Positions 29,864 through 37,837 of a stretch of 64,000 bases of DNA are shown here, one piece after another; positions within the stretch are counted from its first letter, which is position 1, and every line of letters starts with the position of its first letter. A program made the translations under genes and the position numbers. The stretch is from contig NZ_SNXY01000011.1 in the NCBI RefSeq assembly GCF_004362745.1, positions 166,512-230,511 of the forward strand. The letters run 5' to 3'. Under the pieces are notes generated by a model, which had not been told where the DNA came from, made no database searches, and saw nothing but the letters and a program-made list of their open reading frames with translations. The DNA is from Oharaeibacter diazotrophicus. GTDB lineage: Bacteria > Pseudomonadota > Alphaproteobacteria > Rhizobiales > Pleomorphomonadaceae.

Positions 29864-30840
29864 GGCGACGCGGTTCCCCCCGGCGGTGTCGGACGCGCGC
29901 GGAGGTGCCGCGACACGGTCCTCGTCTCGCCGATCAGGCCGCGCGGTCGGAACACCAGGACGGCGGCCAGCATGATGCCGATCGCCACGATCTGCAACGC
30001 CGCGGCGCGGGCCTGGTGCTCGGGCGGCACCAAGGCGCCGACCAGCGACGACGACAGCGCCCACAGGCCCCAGACCAGCACGCCGCCGGCGATGGCGCCG
30101 CGGTTGTTGCCGGAGCCGCCGACGATCAGCATGGTCCAGACCTGGAAGGTCAGCGTCGGCTGGTAGTTGTCGGGGGCGACGAAGCCGATGAAATGGGCCT
30201 GGAGCGCGCCGGCGAGACCCATCGCCGCGCCGCCGATCGCGAAGGCCTGCAGGCGCAGCCGGGTCGGGTCCTTGCCGAGCGAGGCGGCGGCGGTCTCGTC
30301 CTCGCGCAGCGCCCGGAGCGCGCGGCCCCAGGGGCTGGCGACGAGCCGTTCCAGGGCGAGGTAGACCGCGAGCACCACGGCGGCGACCACGGCGAGGTTG
30401 ACCGCGCCGAACAGGCCGGGCGTCGCGGCGAGGCCGGCGAAGGGACGCGGGATGAAACCGACGCCGAACGGCCCGCCGGTCAGCGGCACCGCGTTGAGCG
30501 CGACGAGGTGGATCGCCACCGCGACGCCGAAGGTGGTGATGGCGAGATAGTCCGAGCGCAGGCGCAACGTCAGCGCGCCGACGGCGGCCGAGATGGCGGC
30601 GGCGGCGACGCCCGCGCCGAGCCAGCCGACGACGATCGGCAGGCCGAGCCCGCCGAGCCGGTCCGGCGCGTCGGGCGTCGTCAGCAGCGCCGAGGCGTAG
30701 GCGCCGACGGCGACGAAGCCGGCGACGCCGACGTTGAAGAGGCCGGTCTGGCCCCATTGCAGGTTCAGGCCGAGGCAGATCAGCGAATAGGTCAGCGCCG
30801 TCGTCAGGAAGAAGGCGCCGTAGGAGAGGAGGTCGATCAT
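29860..30840 (-). CDS. livM: Branched-chain-type ABC transporter permease (LivM)
   Basis: A 326-residue inner-membrane permease of the LivM type, with about nine hydrophobic helices. It has LNLQWGQTGLFNVGVAGF near the N-terminus and the EAA-like loop ALREDETAAASLGKDPTRLR, the site of contact with the ATPase. Its ATG overlaps the stop of the livH-type gene (ATGA), and its end overlaps the oxidoreductase start. The C-terminus is unusually Pro/Arg-rich (RHLRARPTPPGG). Confidence 0.92.
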   Translation of the reverse strand: MIDLLSYGAFFLTTALTYSLICLGLNLQWGQTGLFNVGVAGFVAVGAYASALLTTPDAPDRLGGLGLPIVVGWLGAGVAAAAISAAVGALTLRLRSDYLAITTFGVAVAIHLVALNAVPLTGGPFGVGFIPRPFAGLAATPGLFGAVNLAVVAAVVLAVYLALERLVASPWGRALRALREDETAAASLGKDPTRLRLQAFAIGGAAMGLAGALQAHFIGFVAPDNYQPTLTFQVWTMLIVGGSGNNRGAIAGGVLVWGLWALSSSLVGALVPPEHQARAAALQIVAIGIMLAAVLVFRPRGLIGETRTVSRHLRARPTPPGGTASP

Positions 30841-31745
30841 GCCTCGCCCTTTCCGAACAGCCCGGTCGGGCGCACCAGCAGCACGGCGACGAGCAGCACG
30901 AAGGCGACGCCGGCGCGCCACTCGGCGCCGACGAACTGCACCGTCGCCGCCTCGGCGAGGCCGACGATCAGCCCGCCCGCGACCGCGCCGGGCACGCTGC
31001 CGATGCCGCCGAGGATCGCCGCGGAGAACAGCGGCAGCAGGAGGTCGAAGCCCATGGTCGGGCGGATCTGGACCAGGAGGCCGCCGGCGATGCCGGCCGC
31101 GCCGGCGAGCGCGCCGCCGGCGATCCAGGTGATCCGGACGACGGTGGCGACGTCGATGCCGACGACGCGGGCGAGCGCGGGGTTCTGGCTGACCGCCCGC
31201 ATCGCCCGGCCGGTCTGGGTCCGCGTCAGGGCGAGGTGGACGGCGACGACCAGGACCGCGGTGGCCGCGAGCAGGGCGATCTGGTCGGGCGTGACGCGGA
31301 TGCCGAGGCCGATCGGCATGGCGATCTGGATCGCGCGGGAGAAATAGGTCGGGCTCGAGGTGAAGGTGAACTCGACGAGGGCGCGCAGCGCCATCGAGGC
31401 GCCGAAGCTCGCCATCACGACGACGATGGTGCCGCCGCGCTCGCGCAGCCGCGAGAACAACAGGGCGTCGAGCGCGACGGCGAGGAGGGCGGCGACCGCC
31501 ATGCCGCCGACGGCGGCGAGCGCCAGTGGCCAGCCGAAGGACAGCGGCTTCCACGCCATCGCGCCGCCGGCGAGCGCGGCGATCGGGGCGAGGAGGGCGA
31601 GGCCGGCGTAGGCGCCGACGGTGACGAACTCGCCGTGGGCGAAGTTGGCGAAGCGCAGGATGGTGTAGGTGAGGGTGACGCCGATGGCGCCGAGGCCGAT
31701 CAGCGCGCCGGCGATCAGGCCGTCGGCGAGGAACTGCAGGCTCAT
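30837..31745 (-). CDS. livH: Branched-chain-type ABC transporter permease (LivH)
   Basis: A 302-residue permease of the LivH type. LTYTILRFANFAHGEFVTVG is the classical N-terminal signature, and the cytoplasmic loop RAVSQNPALARVVGIDVATV contacts the ATPase. About eight helices. Its start overlaps the livF stop and its stop overlaps the livM start by four bases each, so the four transporter genes form a chain of coupled cistrons. Confidence 0.93.
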   Translation of the reverse strand: MSLQFLADGLIAGALIGLGAIGVTLTYTILRFANFAHGEFVTVGAYAGLALLAPIAALAGGAMAWKPLSFGWPLALAAVGGMAVAALLAVALDALLFSRLRERGGTIVVVMASFGASMALRALVEFTFTSSPTYFSRAIQIAMPIGLGIRVTPDQIALLAATAVLVVAVHLALTRTQTGRAMRAVSQNPALARVVGIDVATVVRITWIAGGALAGAAGIAGGLLVQIRPTMGFDLLLPLFSAAILGGIGSVPGAVAGGLIVGLAEAATVQFVGAEWRAGVAFVLLVAVLLVRPTGLFGKGEA

Positions 31746-32488
31746 GGCGCGCCTCCGTCGCCGACCGGGCGGACCCCGAGGTAGAGTTCGGCGACGGCCG
31801 GATCGTCCCAGAGGGCGGCGGCAGGCCCCTCGTGGCGCTCGCGGCCCTCGACCAGCACGTAGGCGCGGTCGCCGATGGCGAGGGCGGCCTTGGCGTTCTG
31901 CTCGACCAGCAGGATGGTGACGCCGCCCTCGCGGATCTCGACCAGCTTGGCGAACACCTCGGCGACCAGCTTGGGCGACAGGCCGGCGGAGGGCTCGTCG
32001 AGCATCAGCACGCTCGGCCCCACCATCAGGGCGCGGGCGACCGCCACCATCTGGCGCTGGCCGCCGGAGAGCCGGCCGGCGTCGAGCCGGCGCTGGCGGG
32101 CGAGGTCGGGGAAGAGGGCGTACATGGCGTCGACCCGGGCGGCGAGGCCGGCGCGGCCGAACACGGCGCCGGCGACGCGCAGGTTGTCGTCGACCGACAT
32201 GCGCGGGAACACGTTCTCGGTCTGCGGCACGAAGGCGAGGCCCTCGTGGACCATGCGGTGCGCGGGTGTGCGGGTGACATCGCGCCCGGCGAGGACGACG
32301 CTGCCGGCGGAGATCGGCACCAGCCCGGCGATCGCCTTGATCAGCGTCGACTTGCCGGCGCCGTTGGGACCGAGCACCACGACGATCTCGCCGCGGCCGA
32401 CCGCGATCGAGGCGCCGCGGACGATCGGCACGCCTGGATCGTAGCCGGCGACGAGGCCCGCGGTGGAAAGGATCGGCGCGGCGCTCAC
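31742..32488 (-). CDS. livF: Branched-chain-type ABC transporter ATPase (LivF)
   Basis: A 248-residue ATPase. Walker A is LGPNGAGKSTL, the signature is RLSGGQRQMVAVARAL, Walker B is VLMLDEPSAGLSP and the H-loop is in LLVEQNAKAAL, all typical of LivF. I chose the GTG at 32488, which overlaps the livG stop (GTGA); the frame is open further up within livG but encodes an Arg/Pro-rich stretch. It couples ATP hydrolysis to uptake of an amino acid or similar compound. Confidence 0.93.
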   Translation of the reverse strand: MSAAPILSTAGLVAGYDPGVPIVRGASIAVGRGEIVVVLGPNGAGKSTLIKAIAGLVPISAGSVVLAGRDVTRTPAHRMVHEGLAFVPQTENVFPRMSVDDNLRVAGAVFGRAGLAARVDAMYALFPDLARQRRLDAGRLSGGQRQMVAVARALMVGPSVLMLDEPSAGLSPKLVAEVFAKLVEIREGGVTILLVEQNAKAALAIGDRAYVLVEGRERHEGPAAALWDDPAVAELYLGVRPVGDGGAP

Positions 32489-33285
32489 GCGGCACCGCCG
32501 AGATAGGCCTCGACGACCCGGCGGTCGCGCGCGACCTCGGCCGGGGCGCCCTCGGCGAGGAGGCGCCCGGCGGCCATCACGTAGACCCGGCCGCACAGCC
32601 GGGCGACCATGTCCATGTCGTGCTCGATGACCAGGAAGGTGACGCCGCGGGCGTTGACGGCGAGGATGCGGTCGACGATCAGCCCGAGCAGCGTGCGGTT
32701 GACGCCGGCGGCGGGCTCGTCGAGCAGGATGGTGGCGGGCTCGGCCATCATGACGCGGGCGAGTTCCAGCAGCTTGCGCTGGCCGCCGGAGAGCACTCTG
32801 GCCGGCTGGTCGGCGAGGTGGCCGAGGGCGACGAAGTCGAGCAGGGCGCGGGCGCGCTCGGCGGCGGCGCGCTCGGCGGCGGCGACGCGGCCGGGGCGGA
32901 ACAGGTTCGGCAGGATCGCCTCGCCGACGTGGCGCTGCGCCGCCGTCATCACGTTCTCGGTCAGCGTCATCTCGGGGAAGGGCCGCGGGATCTGGAAGGT
33001 GCGGCCGAGGCCGGCGGCGAGGCGCCGGTGCGCCTGCTCGTGCTGCACCGGGCGGCCGGCGACCAGGATCTCGCCCGAGGTCGGCGCGTGCCGGCCGGCG
33101 AGCAGGTCGAACATCGTGGTCTTGCCGGCGCCGTTCGGGCCGATCAGCCCGACGATCTCGCCGGGGCGTACCGCCAGCGACACCCCGTCGACCGCGGCGA
33201 CGCCGCCGAAGCGCTTGACGACGTTGCGCGTCTCGATCGCGGCGGTGCCGGGAGCGTCGGAAAGGGTGGGTGGAGCGGCGTGCAA
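32485..33285 (-). CDS. livG: Branched-chain-type ABC transporter ATPase (LivG), TTG start proposed
   Basis: ATPase with Walker A IGPNGAGKTTMFDLL, signature LSGGQRKLLELARVMM, Walker B TILLDEPAAGVN and the LivG-type EHDMDMVARLC. I propose TTG at 33285 (266 residues), after GACGGGGG. An ATG at 33351 would add 22 residues (SYYRDHIKRDQKS...), but it lies within the tandem operator-like repeats and has no ribosome binding site. First gene of the leftward transporter operon, divergent from the GntR regulator. Confidence 0.9.
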   Translation of the reverse strand: MHAAPPTLSDAPGTAAIETRNVVKRFGGVAAVDGVSLAVRPGEIVGLIGPNGAGKTTMFDLLAGRHAPTSGEILVAGRPVQHEQAHRRLAAGLGRTFQIPRPFPEMTLTENVMTAAQRHVGEAILPNLFRPGRVAAAERAAAERARALLDFVALGHLADQPARVLSGGQRKLLELARVMMAEPATILLDEPAAGVNRTLLGLIVDRILAVNARGVTFLVIEHDMDMVARLCGRVYVMAAGRLLAEGAPAEVARDRRVVEAYLGGAA

Positions 33286-33313
33286 GCGGGCCCCCGTCGC
33301 ATTTCGTGATTTT

Positions 33314-33346
33314 TGATCACGCTTGATATGATCACGGTAATATGAT
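33314..33346. promoter_or_regulatory. Tandem operator-like repeats between livG and gntR
   Basis: Two overlapping direct repeats, TGATCACGCTTGATATGAT (33314-33332) and TGATCACGGTAATATGAT (33329-33346), each containing the palindrome TGATCA and an AT-rich half. The stretch is much richer in A+T than its surroundings and lies between the divergent livG and GntR genes. It is a probable binding site for the adjacent GntR/FCD regulator and contains or overlaps both promoters. Inference from position and symmetry. Confidence 0.55.
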
Positions 33347-33376
33347 GCCATCCGTGGACGCAAGGGGGACGGCGCG

Positions 33377-34201
33377 ATGGCCGACGGCACGGCGGGCACG
33401 AGGTCGAAGGGTGGCGGGGCGAAGGGCGATGCTCCGAAGGGCAATGGTCCGAAGGCCGGGGGGGCGGCGCGTCCCGGCGCCCGCCGCGGCCGGACGGTCG
33501 CCACCGACGCCGGCGCGCTGCCGGCACTCGCCCCGGTCGGACGCGAGACCGTGCAGGACCGGGTCTACGCCGAGCTCCGCCGCGCGCTGATCTGCGGCCT
33601 GTTCGATCCCGGTCAGGTGCTGACGATCCAGGCGCTCGCCGCCGCGCTCGCGACGTCGACCATGCCGGTGCGCGAGGCGCTGGGGCGGCTGATCTCCGAG
33701 AAGGCGCTGGAGGCGCTGCCGAACCGCTCGATCCGGGTACCGGTGGTGACCGGCCGGCGCGTCGACGACCTCCTGCACGCCCGCGTCCTCGTCGAGGGCG
33801 AGGCGATCGCGTTGGCCACCCCGCGGCTGAAGGGCCACGAGCTCGAACGGCTGAAGGGCTTCACCGCCGAGTGGCTGGAGCTGAAGCGCGCCTCCAAGGC
33901 CGAGCGCGTCACGCGCGAGCTCGAGCTCAACCAAGCCTTCCATTTCCTGATCTACCACGCGTCCGGATCGGACGTACTGATCCCGATCATCGAGAGCCTG
34001 TGGCTGCAGTCGGGCCCCTACGTCCGCGCCGCCGCGGTCGCCTTCGACGACGCCAGCCGGCTGTCGTCGGACTATTACCACGGCGAGATCCTGGTGGCGT
34101 TGGAGCGGCGCGACCCGGTCGCCGCCCGGGCGGCGCTCGCCGCCGACATCGGCCGCGCCTTCGACCTGTTGCGCGCCCCCGAGAGCGAGGAGGAGCCGTG
34201 A
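33377..34201 (+). CDS. GntR-family (FCD) regulator with Gly/Lys/Pro-rich N-terminal tail
   Basis: A 274-residue regulator. Residues about 10-45 form a low-complexity tail (GGGAKGDAPKGNGPKAGG) that is basic and unusual for the family. The winged helix follows (VQDRVYAELRRALICGLFDP, then STMPVREALGRLISEKAL), and an FCD ligand domain with VLVEGEAIALA and ELELNQAFHFLIYHAS. The ATG at 33377 has AAGGGGGA upstream, so the tail is probably translated. It heads the rightward half of the cluster and its stop overlaps the next GTG. Likely senses the transported compound and controls both operons. Confidence 0.9.
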   Translation: MADGTAGTRSKGGGAKGDAPKGNGPKAGGAARPGARRGRTVATDAGALPALAPVGRETVQDRVYAELRRALICGLFDPGQVLTIQALAAALATSTMPVREALGRLISEKALEALPNRSIRVPVVTGRRVDDLLHARVLVEGEAIALATPRLKGHELERLKGFTAEWLELKRASKAERVTRELELNQAFHFLIYHASGSDVLIPIIESLWLQSGPYVRAAAVAFDDASRLSSDYYHGEILVALERRDPVAARAALAADIGRAFDLLRAPESEEEP

Positions 34202-34689
34202 GCGTCGTCCGCATCACCGAGGAACGGTCGGGCCTCGACGTCGAGGCCGTGCTGCTCGCCGAGCGCGCGCCCGTCAACGTCGCCTTCCTCGTCGCCCATC
34301 TCGCGACGCCGCGGCTGATCCCGGGGCTGCACGCGATGTGGACCGGGCCGGAGATCTCCTGTCCGATCCCGCCCGCGCAGCTCGCCCCCGACGTGGCGGC
34401 GACCGCGCTGCCGGCCGAGAACGCGACGTTGACGCCGGAGGCCGGCGACCTCGTTCTCGCCTACGTGCCGGCGCGGACCTGGGGCGGCAGCCCGGACCCG
34501 ATCTTCGACATCGGCCTGTTCTACGGGCCGAACGCGCGGATGCTGTTCCCGATCGGCTGGCTCGCCGGCAGCGTGGTCGGCAAGGTCAGGCCCGAGCAGC
34601 GGGCGGCGCTCGCGGAGGCCTGCGGCCGGATCCGCCGGTCGGGCGCCTGCGAGGTCCGGTTCGCGCTCACCGCGGGGGACGCGTCGTGA
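34198..34689 (+). CDS. DUF3830-like (cyclophilin-like) protein
   Basis: A 163-residue cytoplasmic protein without signal or membrane segment. The pattern VEAVLLAERAPVNVAFLVAH, then a long strand-rich middle ending with IFDIGLFYGPNARMLFPIGW, fits the DUF3830 cyclophilin-like family as I know it, but I could not compare directly. The GTG start overlaps the gntR stop, with GAGGAGGAG upstream. DUF3830 proteins have no established reaction. The position in a transporter and catabolic operon suggests an isomerase, hydrolase or binding role on the substrate. Confidence 0.6.
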   Translation: MSVVRITEERSGLDVEAVLLAERAPVNVAFLVAHLATPRLIPGLHAMWTGPEISCPIPPAQLAPDVAATALPAENATLTPEAGDLVLAYVPARTWGGSPDPIFDIGLFYGPNARMLFPIGWLAGSVVGKVRPEQRAALAEACGRIRRSGACEVRFALTAGDAS

Positions 34690-35057
34690 GCGCGGCGGCC
34701 GACGACGGCTTCGAGCTCTGGGACCTGCGCTGCGAGGTGGTGGCGCCGGCGGGCGCGAAGCTCTACTGCGGCGCCGTGCCCGGCGACCATTTCGAGCTGC
34801 ACGGCGAGATGCTGAAGCTGCCGCCCGGCCAGGGCTTCTCGATCTACTCGCTGGCGGCGGTGCTGCCGCTGCTCGCCGCCAAGCAGCGCGTCACCGATCC
34901 GAACGACTGGATGAGCACGGACGCCGAGGTGGCCTGTCCCGATCCGAACTGCCCGTCGCGGCTCAGGATCGTCAGGACCGGCCGCCGGCGCTTCCGCCAT
35001 TCCGAGACCACCGCGGTGCCGCTGCCGCCGCGGGACACGGCAGGAGAGGCCCCCTGA
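34686..35057 (+). CDS. TIGR04076-like small protein
   Basis: A 123-residue cytoplasmic protein. It has a strand-rich start (LWDLRCEVVAP), GAVPGDHFELHG, a middle helix ending in AAVLPLLAAKQRV, and the segment EVACPDPNCPSRLRIVRTG with paired cysteines. This combination fits the TIGR04076 family, which often accompanies metabolic operons and has no known function. The GTG start overlaps the previous stop (GTGA) and its TGA overlaps the next ATG (TGATG). Confidence 0.62.
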   Translation: MSAAADDGFELWDLRCEVVAPAGAKLYCGAVPGDHFELHGEMLKLPPGQGFSIYSLAAVLPLLAAKQRVTDPNDWMSTDAEVACPDPNCPSRLRIVRTGRRRFRHSETTAVPLPPRDTAGEAP

Positions 35058-36115
35058 TGGCGAGCGTTCCCACCATCGAACTGCGTCCCGGCTACCGGAT
35101 CGCCCGGATCGTCCGCGGCGGCTGGCAGCTCGCCGGCGGCCACGGCGCGGTCGACCGCGCGGCCGCGGTCGAGGACCTCGTCGCCTCCGCCGAGGCCGGA
35201 ATCGCCACCTTCGACTGCGCCGACATCTACACCGGCGTCGAGGAACTGATCGGCGCCTTCCGCCAAGTCTACGCCGGCCGCCACGGCGCCGCCGCGCTCG
35301 CCGCGGTCAAGGTGCACACCAAGCTGGTGCCGGACCTCGACCTACTGCCGGTGCTGAAGCGCTCGCACGTCCGCGCCATCGTCGAGCAGTCGCTGCGCCG
35401 GCTCGGCATGGAGCGGCTCGACCTCGTGCAGTTCCACTGGTGGGACTACGCGGTACCGGGTTGGCTGGAGGCGTTCGGCTGGCTCGACGAGATGCGCCGC
35501 GAGGGCAAGGTCGCCCATGTCGGCGGCACCAACTTCGACACCGCCCATACGCTCGAGATGGTGCGGGCCGGCTTCCCGGTGGTGTCGATGCAGGTGCAGT
35601 ATTCCCTGCTCGACGCCCGGCCGACCCACGGCCTGGTGCAGGCGGCGCTCGACCACGACTTCGGCCTCATGTGCTACGGCTCGGTCGCCGGCGGCTTCCT
35701 GTCCGACGCTTGGCTCGGCCGGCCGGAGCCGACCGGGCCGCTCGAGAACCGCTCGCTGACCAAGTACAAGCTCGTCATCGACGATTTCGGCGGCTGGGAC
35801 CTCTACCAGGAGCTGCTCCAGGCGCTGCGCGCGATCGCCGACCGCCACGGCGTCGACGTCGCCACGGTGGCGAGCCGGGCGATGCTGGACGCGCCGGCGG
35901 TGGCGGCGGTGATCGTCGGCGCCCGCAACCGCGCCCATCTCGCCGACAACGTCCGGATCGGCTCCTTCGACCTCATGGCCGAGGACCACGCCGCGATCCG
36001 CGCGGTCACCGACCGCCGCACCGGGCCGGCCGGTGACACCTTCGAGCTCGAGCGCGACCGGAACGGCCGGCACGGCTCGATCATGCGCTACAACGAAAAC
36101 GCGAAGGCGTCGTGA
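35057..36115 (+). CDS. Aldo/keto reductase
   Basis: A 352-residue TIM-barrel oxidoreductase, NADPH-dependent by family. The catalytic tetrad can be followed: Asp and Tyr in FDCADIYTG, Lys in AAVKVHTK and His in VQFHWWDYA. SMQVQYSLLD and VIVGARNRAHLADNV are typical of the bacterial branch related to YajO/L-fucose dehydrogenase-like enzymes. It follows the TIGR04076-like gene with a one-base overlap and its stop overlaps the next GTG. Substrate unknown; a carbonyl intermediate of the transported compound is likely. Confidence 0.88.
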   Translation: MASVPTIELRPGYRIARIVRGGWQLAGGHGAVDRAAAVEDLVASAEAGIATFDCADIYTGVEELIGAFRQVYAGRHGAAALAAVKVHTKLVPDLDLLPVLKRSHVRAIVEQSLRRLGMERLDLVQFHWWDYAVPGWLEAFGWLDEMRREGKVAHVGGTNFDTAHTLEMVRAGFPVVSMQVQYSLLDARPTHGLVQAALDHDFGLMCYGSVAGGFLSDAWLGRPEPTGPLENRSLTKYKLVIDDFGGWDLYQELLQALRAIADRHGVDVATVASRAMLDAPAVAAVIVGARNRAHLADNVRIGSFDLMAEDHAAIRAVTDRRTGPAGDTFELERDRNGRHGSIMRYNENAKAS

Positions 36116-36528
36116 CCGCCATGGAGAGCCTCGCGAACCGCGCCATCCGCGACATCCGCGACCGCCACGCCGACTTCCAGGCGCTCGGGCGCGGCGGCCG
36201 CTCGCGCCACGACTTCCCGTTCGAGGCGACGATGGCGCCGGAGTTCCTGGTGGTCACCACCGAGGGCGGCCGGCTGACCCGCGCCGAGCTGATGGCGCAT
36301 TTCGACCGCATGGCCGAGGGCGTCGGCGACGACTTCGCCATCGCGGTCGACGATTTCGCGGTCGTCCACGAGGGCGTGGACGCCGTGCTGGTCGAGTACA
36401 CCGAGACGCAGTGGAAGCGGGGCGCGAAGACGCGCCGGCGCTCGACCGCGCTCTTCGTGCCGGACGCGGCCGCGCCGAACGGCGTCGTCTGGCGGCACCT
36501 GCAGGAGACCTGGATCGCGGTGCCGTGA
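36112..36528 (+). CDS. NTF2-like (SnoaL/DUF4440-type) protein
   Basis: A 138-residue protein starting at a GTG that overlaps the aldo/keto reductase stop. A helix (AIRDIRDRHADFQAL), then alternating strands with LTRAELMAHFDRM and VDAVLVEYTETQWKR, and the end GVVWRHLQETWIAVP give the NTF2-like fold pattern. Members act as isomerases, dehydratases or ligand binders; I cannot say which. The binding-protein gene follows 52 bp downstream with its own ribosome binding site. Confidence 0.68.
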   Translation: MTAMESLANRAIRDIRDRHADFQALGRGGRSRHDFPFEATMAPEFLVVTTEGGRLTRAELMAHFDRMAEGVGDDFAIAVDDFAVVHEGVDAVLVEYTETQWKRGAKTRRRSTALFVPDAAAPNGVVWRHLQETWIAVP

Positions 36529-36580
36529 GGGCCTCCAGGACAGTCGATCGATCGGAACGAACAACAGAGGGGACGATGCG

Positions 36581-37837
36581 ATGACGACGACGATGAAGCT
36601 TCTCGCCGCGGCGCTCTTGGCGGCGACGGCGATGCCGGCCGCGGCGGCCGACTGCAAGATCGAGATCGGGCTGGTGATGGAACTCACCGGTCCGGCGGGC
36701 GAATACGGTCAGGCCGGCGCCAAGTCGGTCGAGATGGCCTTCCGCGACATCAACGAGGCCGGCGGCGCCGCCGGCTGCGACCTCGTCACCGACACCCGCG
36801 ACAGCCAGAGCCAGGGCAACGTCGCCGTCGACGTCGCGACCCAGCTGGTGCAGGTGAAGAAGGTGCCGGTGGTGATCGGCGGCATCATCTCGTCGGTGTC
36901 GATCCCGATCCTGACCTCGGTGACCGCGCCGGCCAAGGTGGTCCAGGTCTCGCCCGCCTCGTCGTCGCCGACGCTGACCGCGCTCGGCCGCGACGGCAAG
37001 ACCAACGGCATGTTCTTCCGCACCATCACCTCCGACGCCCTGCAGGGCGTGGCGGCGGCGAAATACGCGATCGACAAGGGCTTCAAGAAGCTCGCGGTGA
37101 TCCACGTCAACAACGACTTCGGCGTCAACATGGTCGCCGAGTTCAAGCGCGCCTACGAGGCGCTCGGCGGCACCGTGGTGTCGGTGACGCCCTACAACGA
37201 GAAGCAGGCGAGCTACGCCTCCGAGGTCACCGCCGCGATGGCCGGCGAGCCCGACGGGCTCTACCTCGTCAGCTACCCGGTCGACGGCGCCACCATCGCC
37301 CGCACCTGGATCAGCCAGGGCGGCGTTCAGAAGTTCCTGCTCAACGACGGCATGAACAGCCCCGACTTCATCGGCAGCGTCGGCGCCGAATACCTGAACG
37401 AGGCCTACGGCACCTCCTCGGGCACCAGCCCGACGGCCTCTACCGAATACTTCAACGCCAACTACAAGGCCTTCTCCGGCATCGAGCCGTCGAACCCGGC
37501 GGCCGACCGCTCCTACGACGCCGGCGCCATCGTCGGCCTCGCCGTCGCCAAGGCCGGCGGCGCCGACAGCGCCAAGATCCGCGAGGCGATCTACGCCGTG
37601 CTCGACCCGAAGGGCGAGCCGATCCACGCCGGCAAGGACGAGTTCGCCAAGGCGCTGAAGCTGATCGCCGAGGACAAGCCGATCCGCTACGAGGGCGTGA
37701 TCGGCCCGGTCGCCTTCGACCAGTACGGCGACATCACCGGCCCGTTCCGGCTGTGGCAGATCAAGGACGGCGCCGTGACCACCACCGGCGAGATGTCGAC
37801 CGACGACGTCGCGGCGATCAAGGCCTCGATCAAGTGA
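36581..37837 (+). CDS. Branched-chain-type ABC transporter periplasmic binding protein
   Basis: A 418-residue periplasmic substrate-binding protein (Peripla_BP_6 type). The signal peptide (MKLLAAALLAATAMPAAAA) should be cut before DCKIEIGLV. EIGLVMELTGPAGEYGQAGA and KKLAVIHVNNDFGVNM are usual in the family. Two cysteines near the N-terminus (DCK and GCD) may form a disulfide. It is the partner of the LivFGHM set on the opposite strand and completes the transporter. Its 3' end overlaps by eight bases the end of the convergent hydrolase gene. Confidence 0.93.
   Translation: MTTTMKLLAAALLAATAMPAAAADCKIEIGLVMELTGPAGEYGQAGAKSVEMAFRDINEAGGAAGCDLVTDTRDSQSQGNVAVDVATQLVQVKKVPVVIGGIISSVSIPILTSVTAPAKVVQVSPASSSPTLTALGRDGKTNGMFFRTITSDALQGVAAAKYAIDKGFKKLAVIHVNNDFGVNMVAEFKRAYEALGGTVVSVTPYNEKQASYASEVTAAMAGEPDGLYLVSYPVDGATIARTWISQGGVQKFLLNDGMNSPDFIGSVGAEYLNEAYGTSSGTSPTASTEYFNANYKAFSGIEPSNPAADRSYDAGAIVGLAVAKAGGADSAKIREAIYAVLDPKGEPIHAGKDEFAKALKLIAEDKPIRYEGVIGPVAFDQYGDITGPFRLWQIKDGAVTTTGEMSTDDVAAIKASIK

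Noticed and set aside
36254..37627. Long minus-strand frame across the ABC binding-protein gene
   Set aside because: The plus-strand gene has a signal peptide and family motifs; the opposite frame is a compositional shadow.
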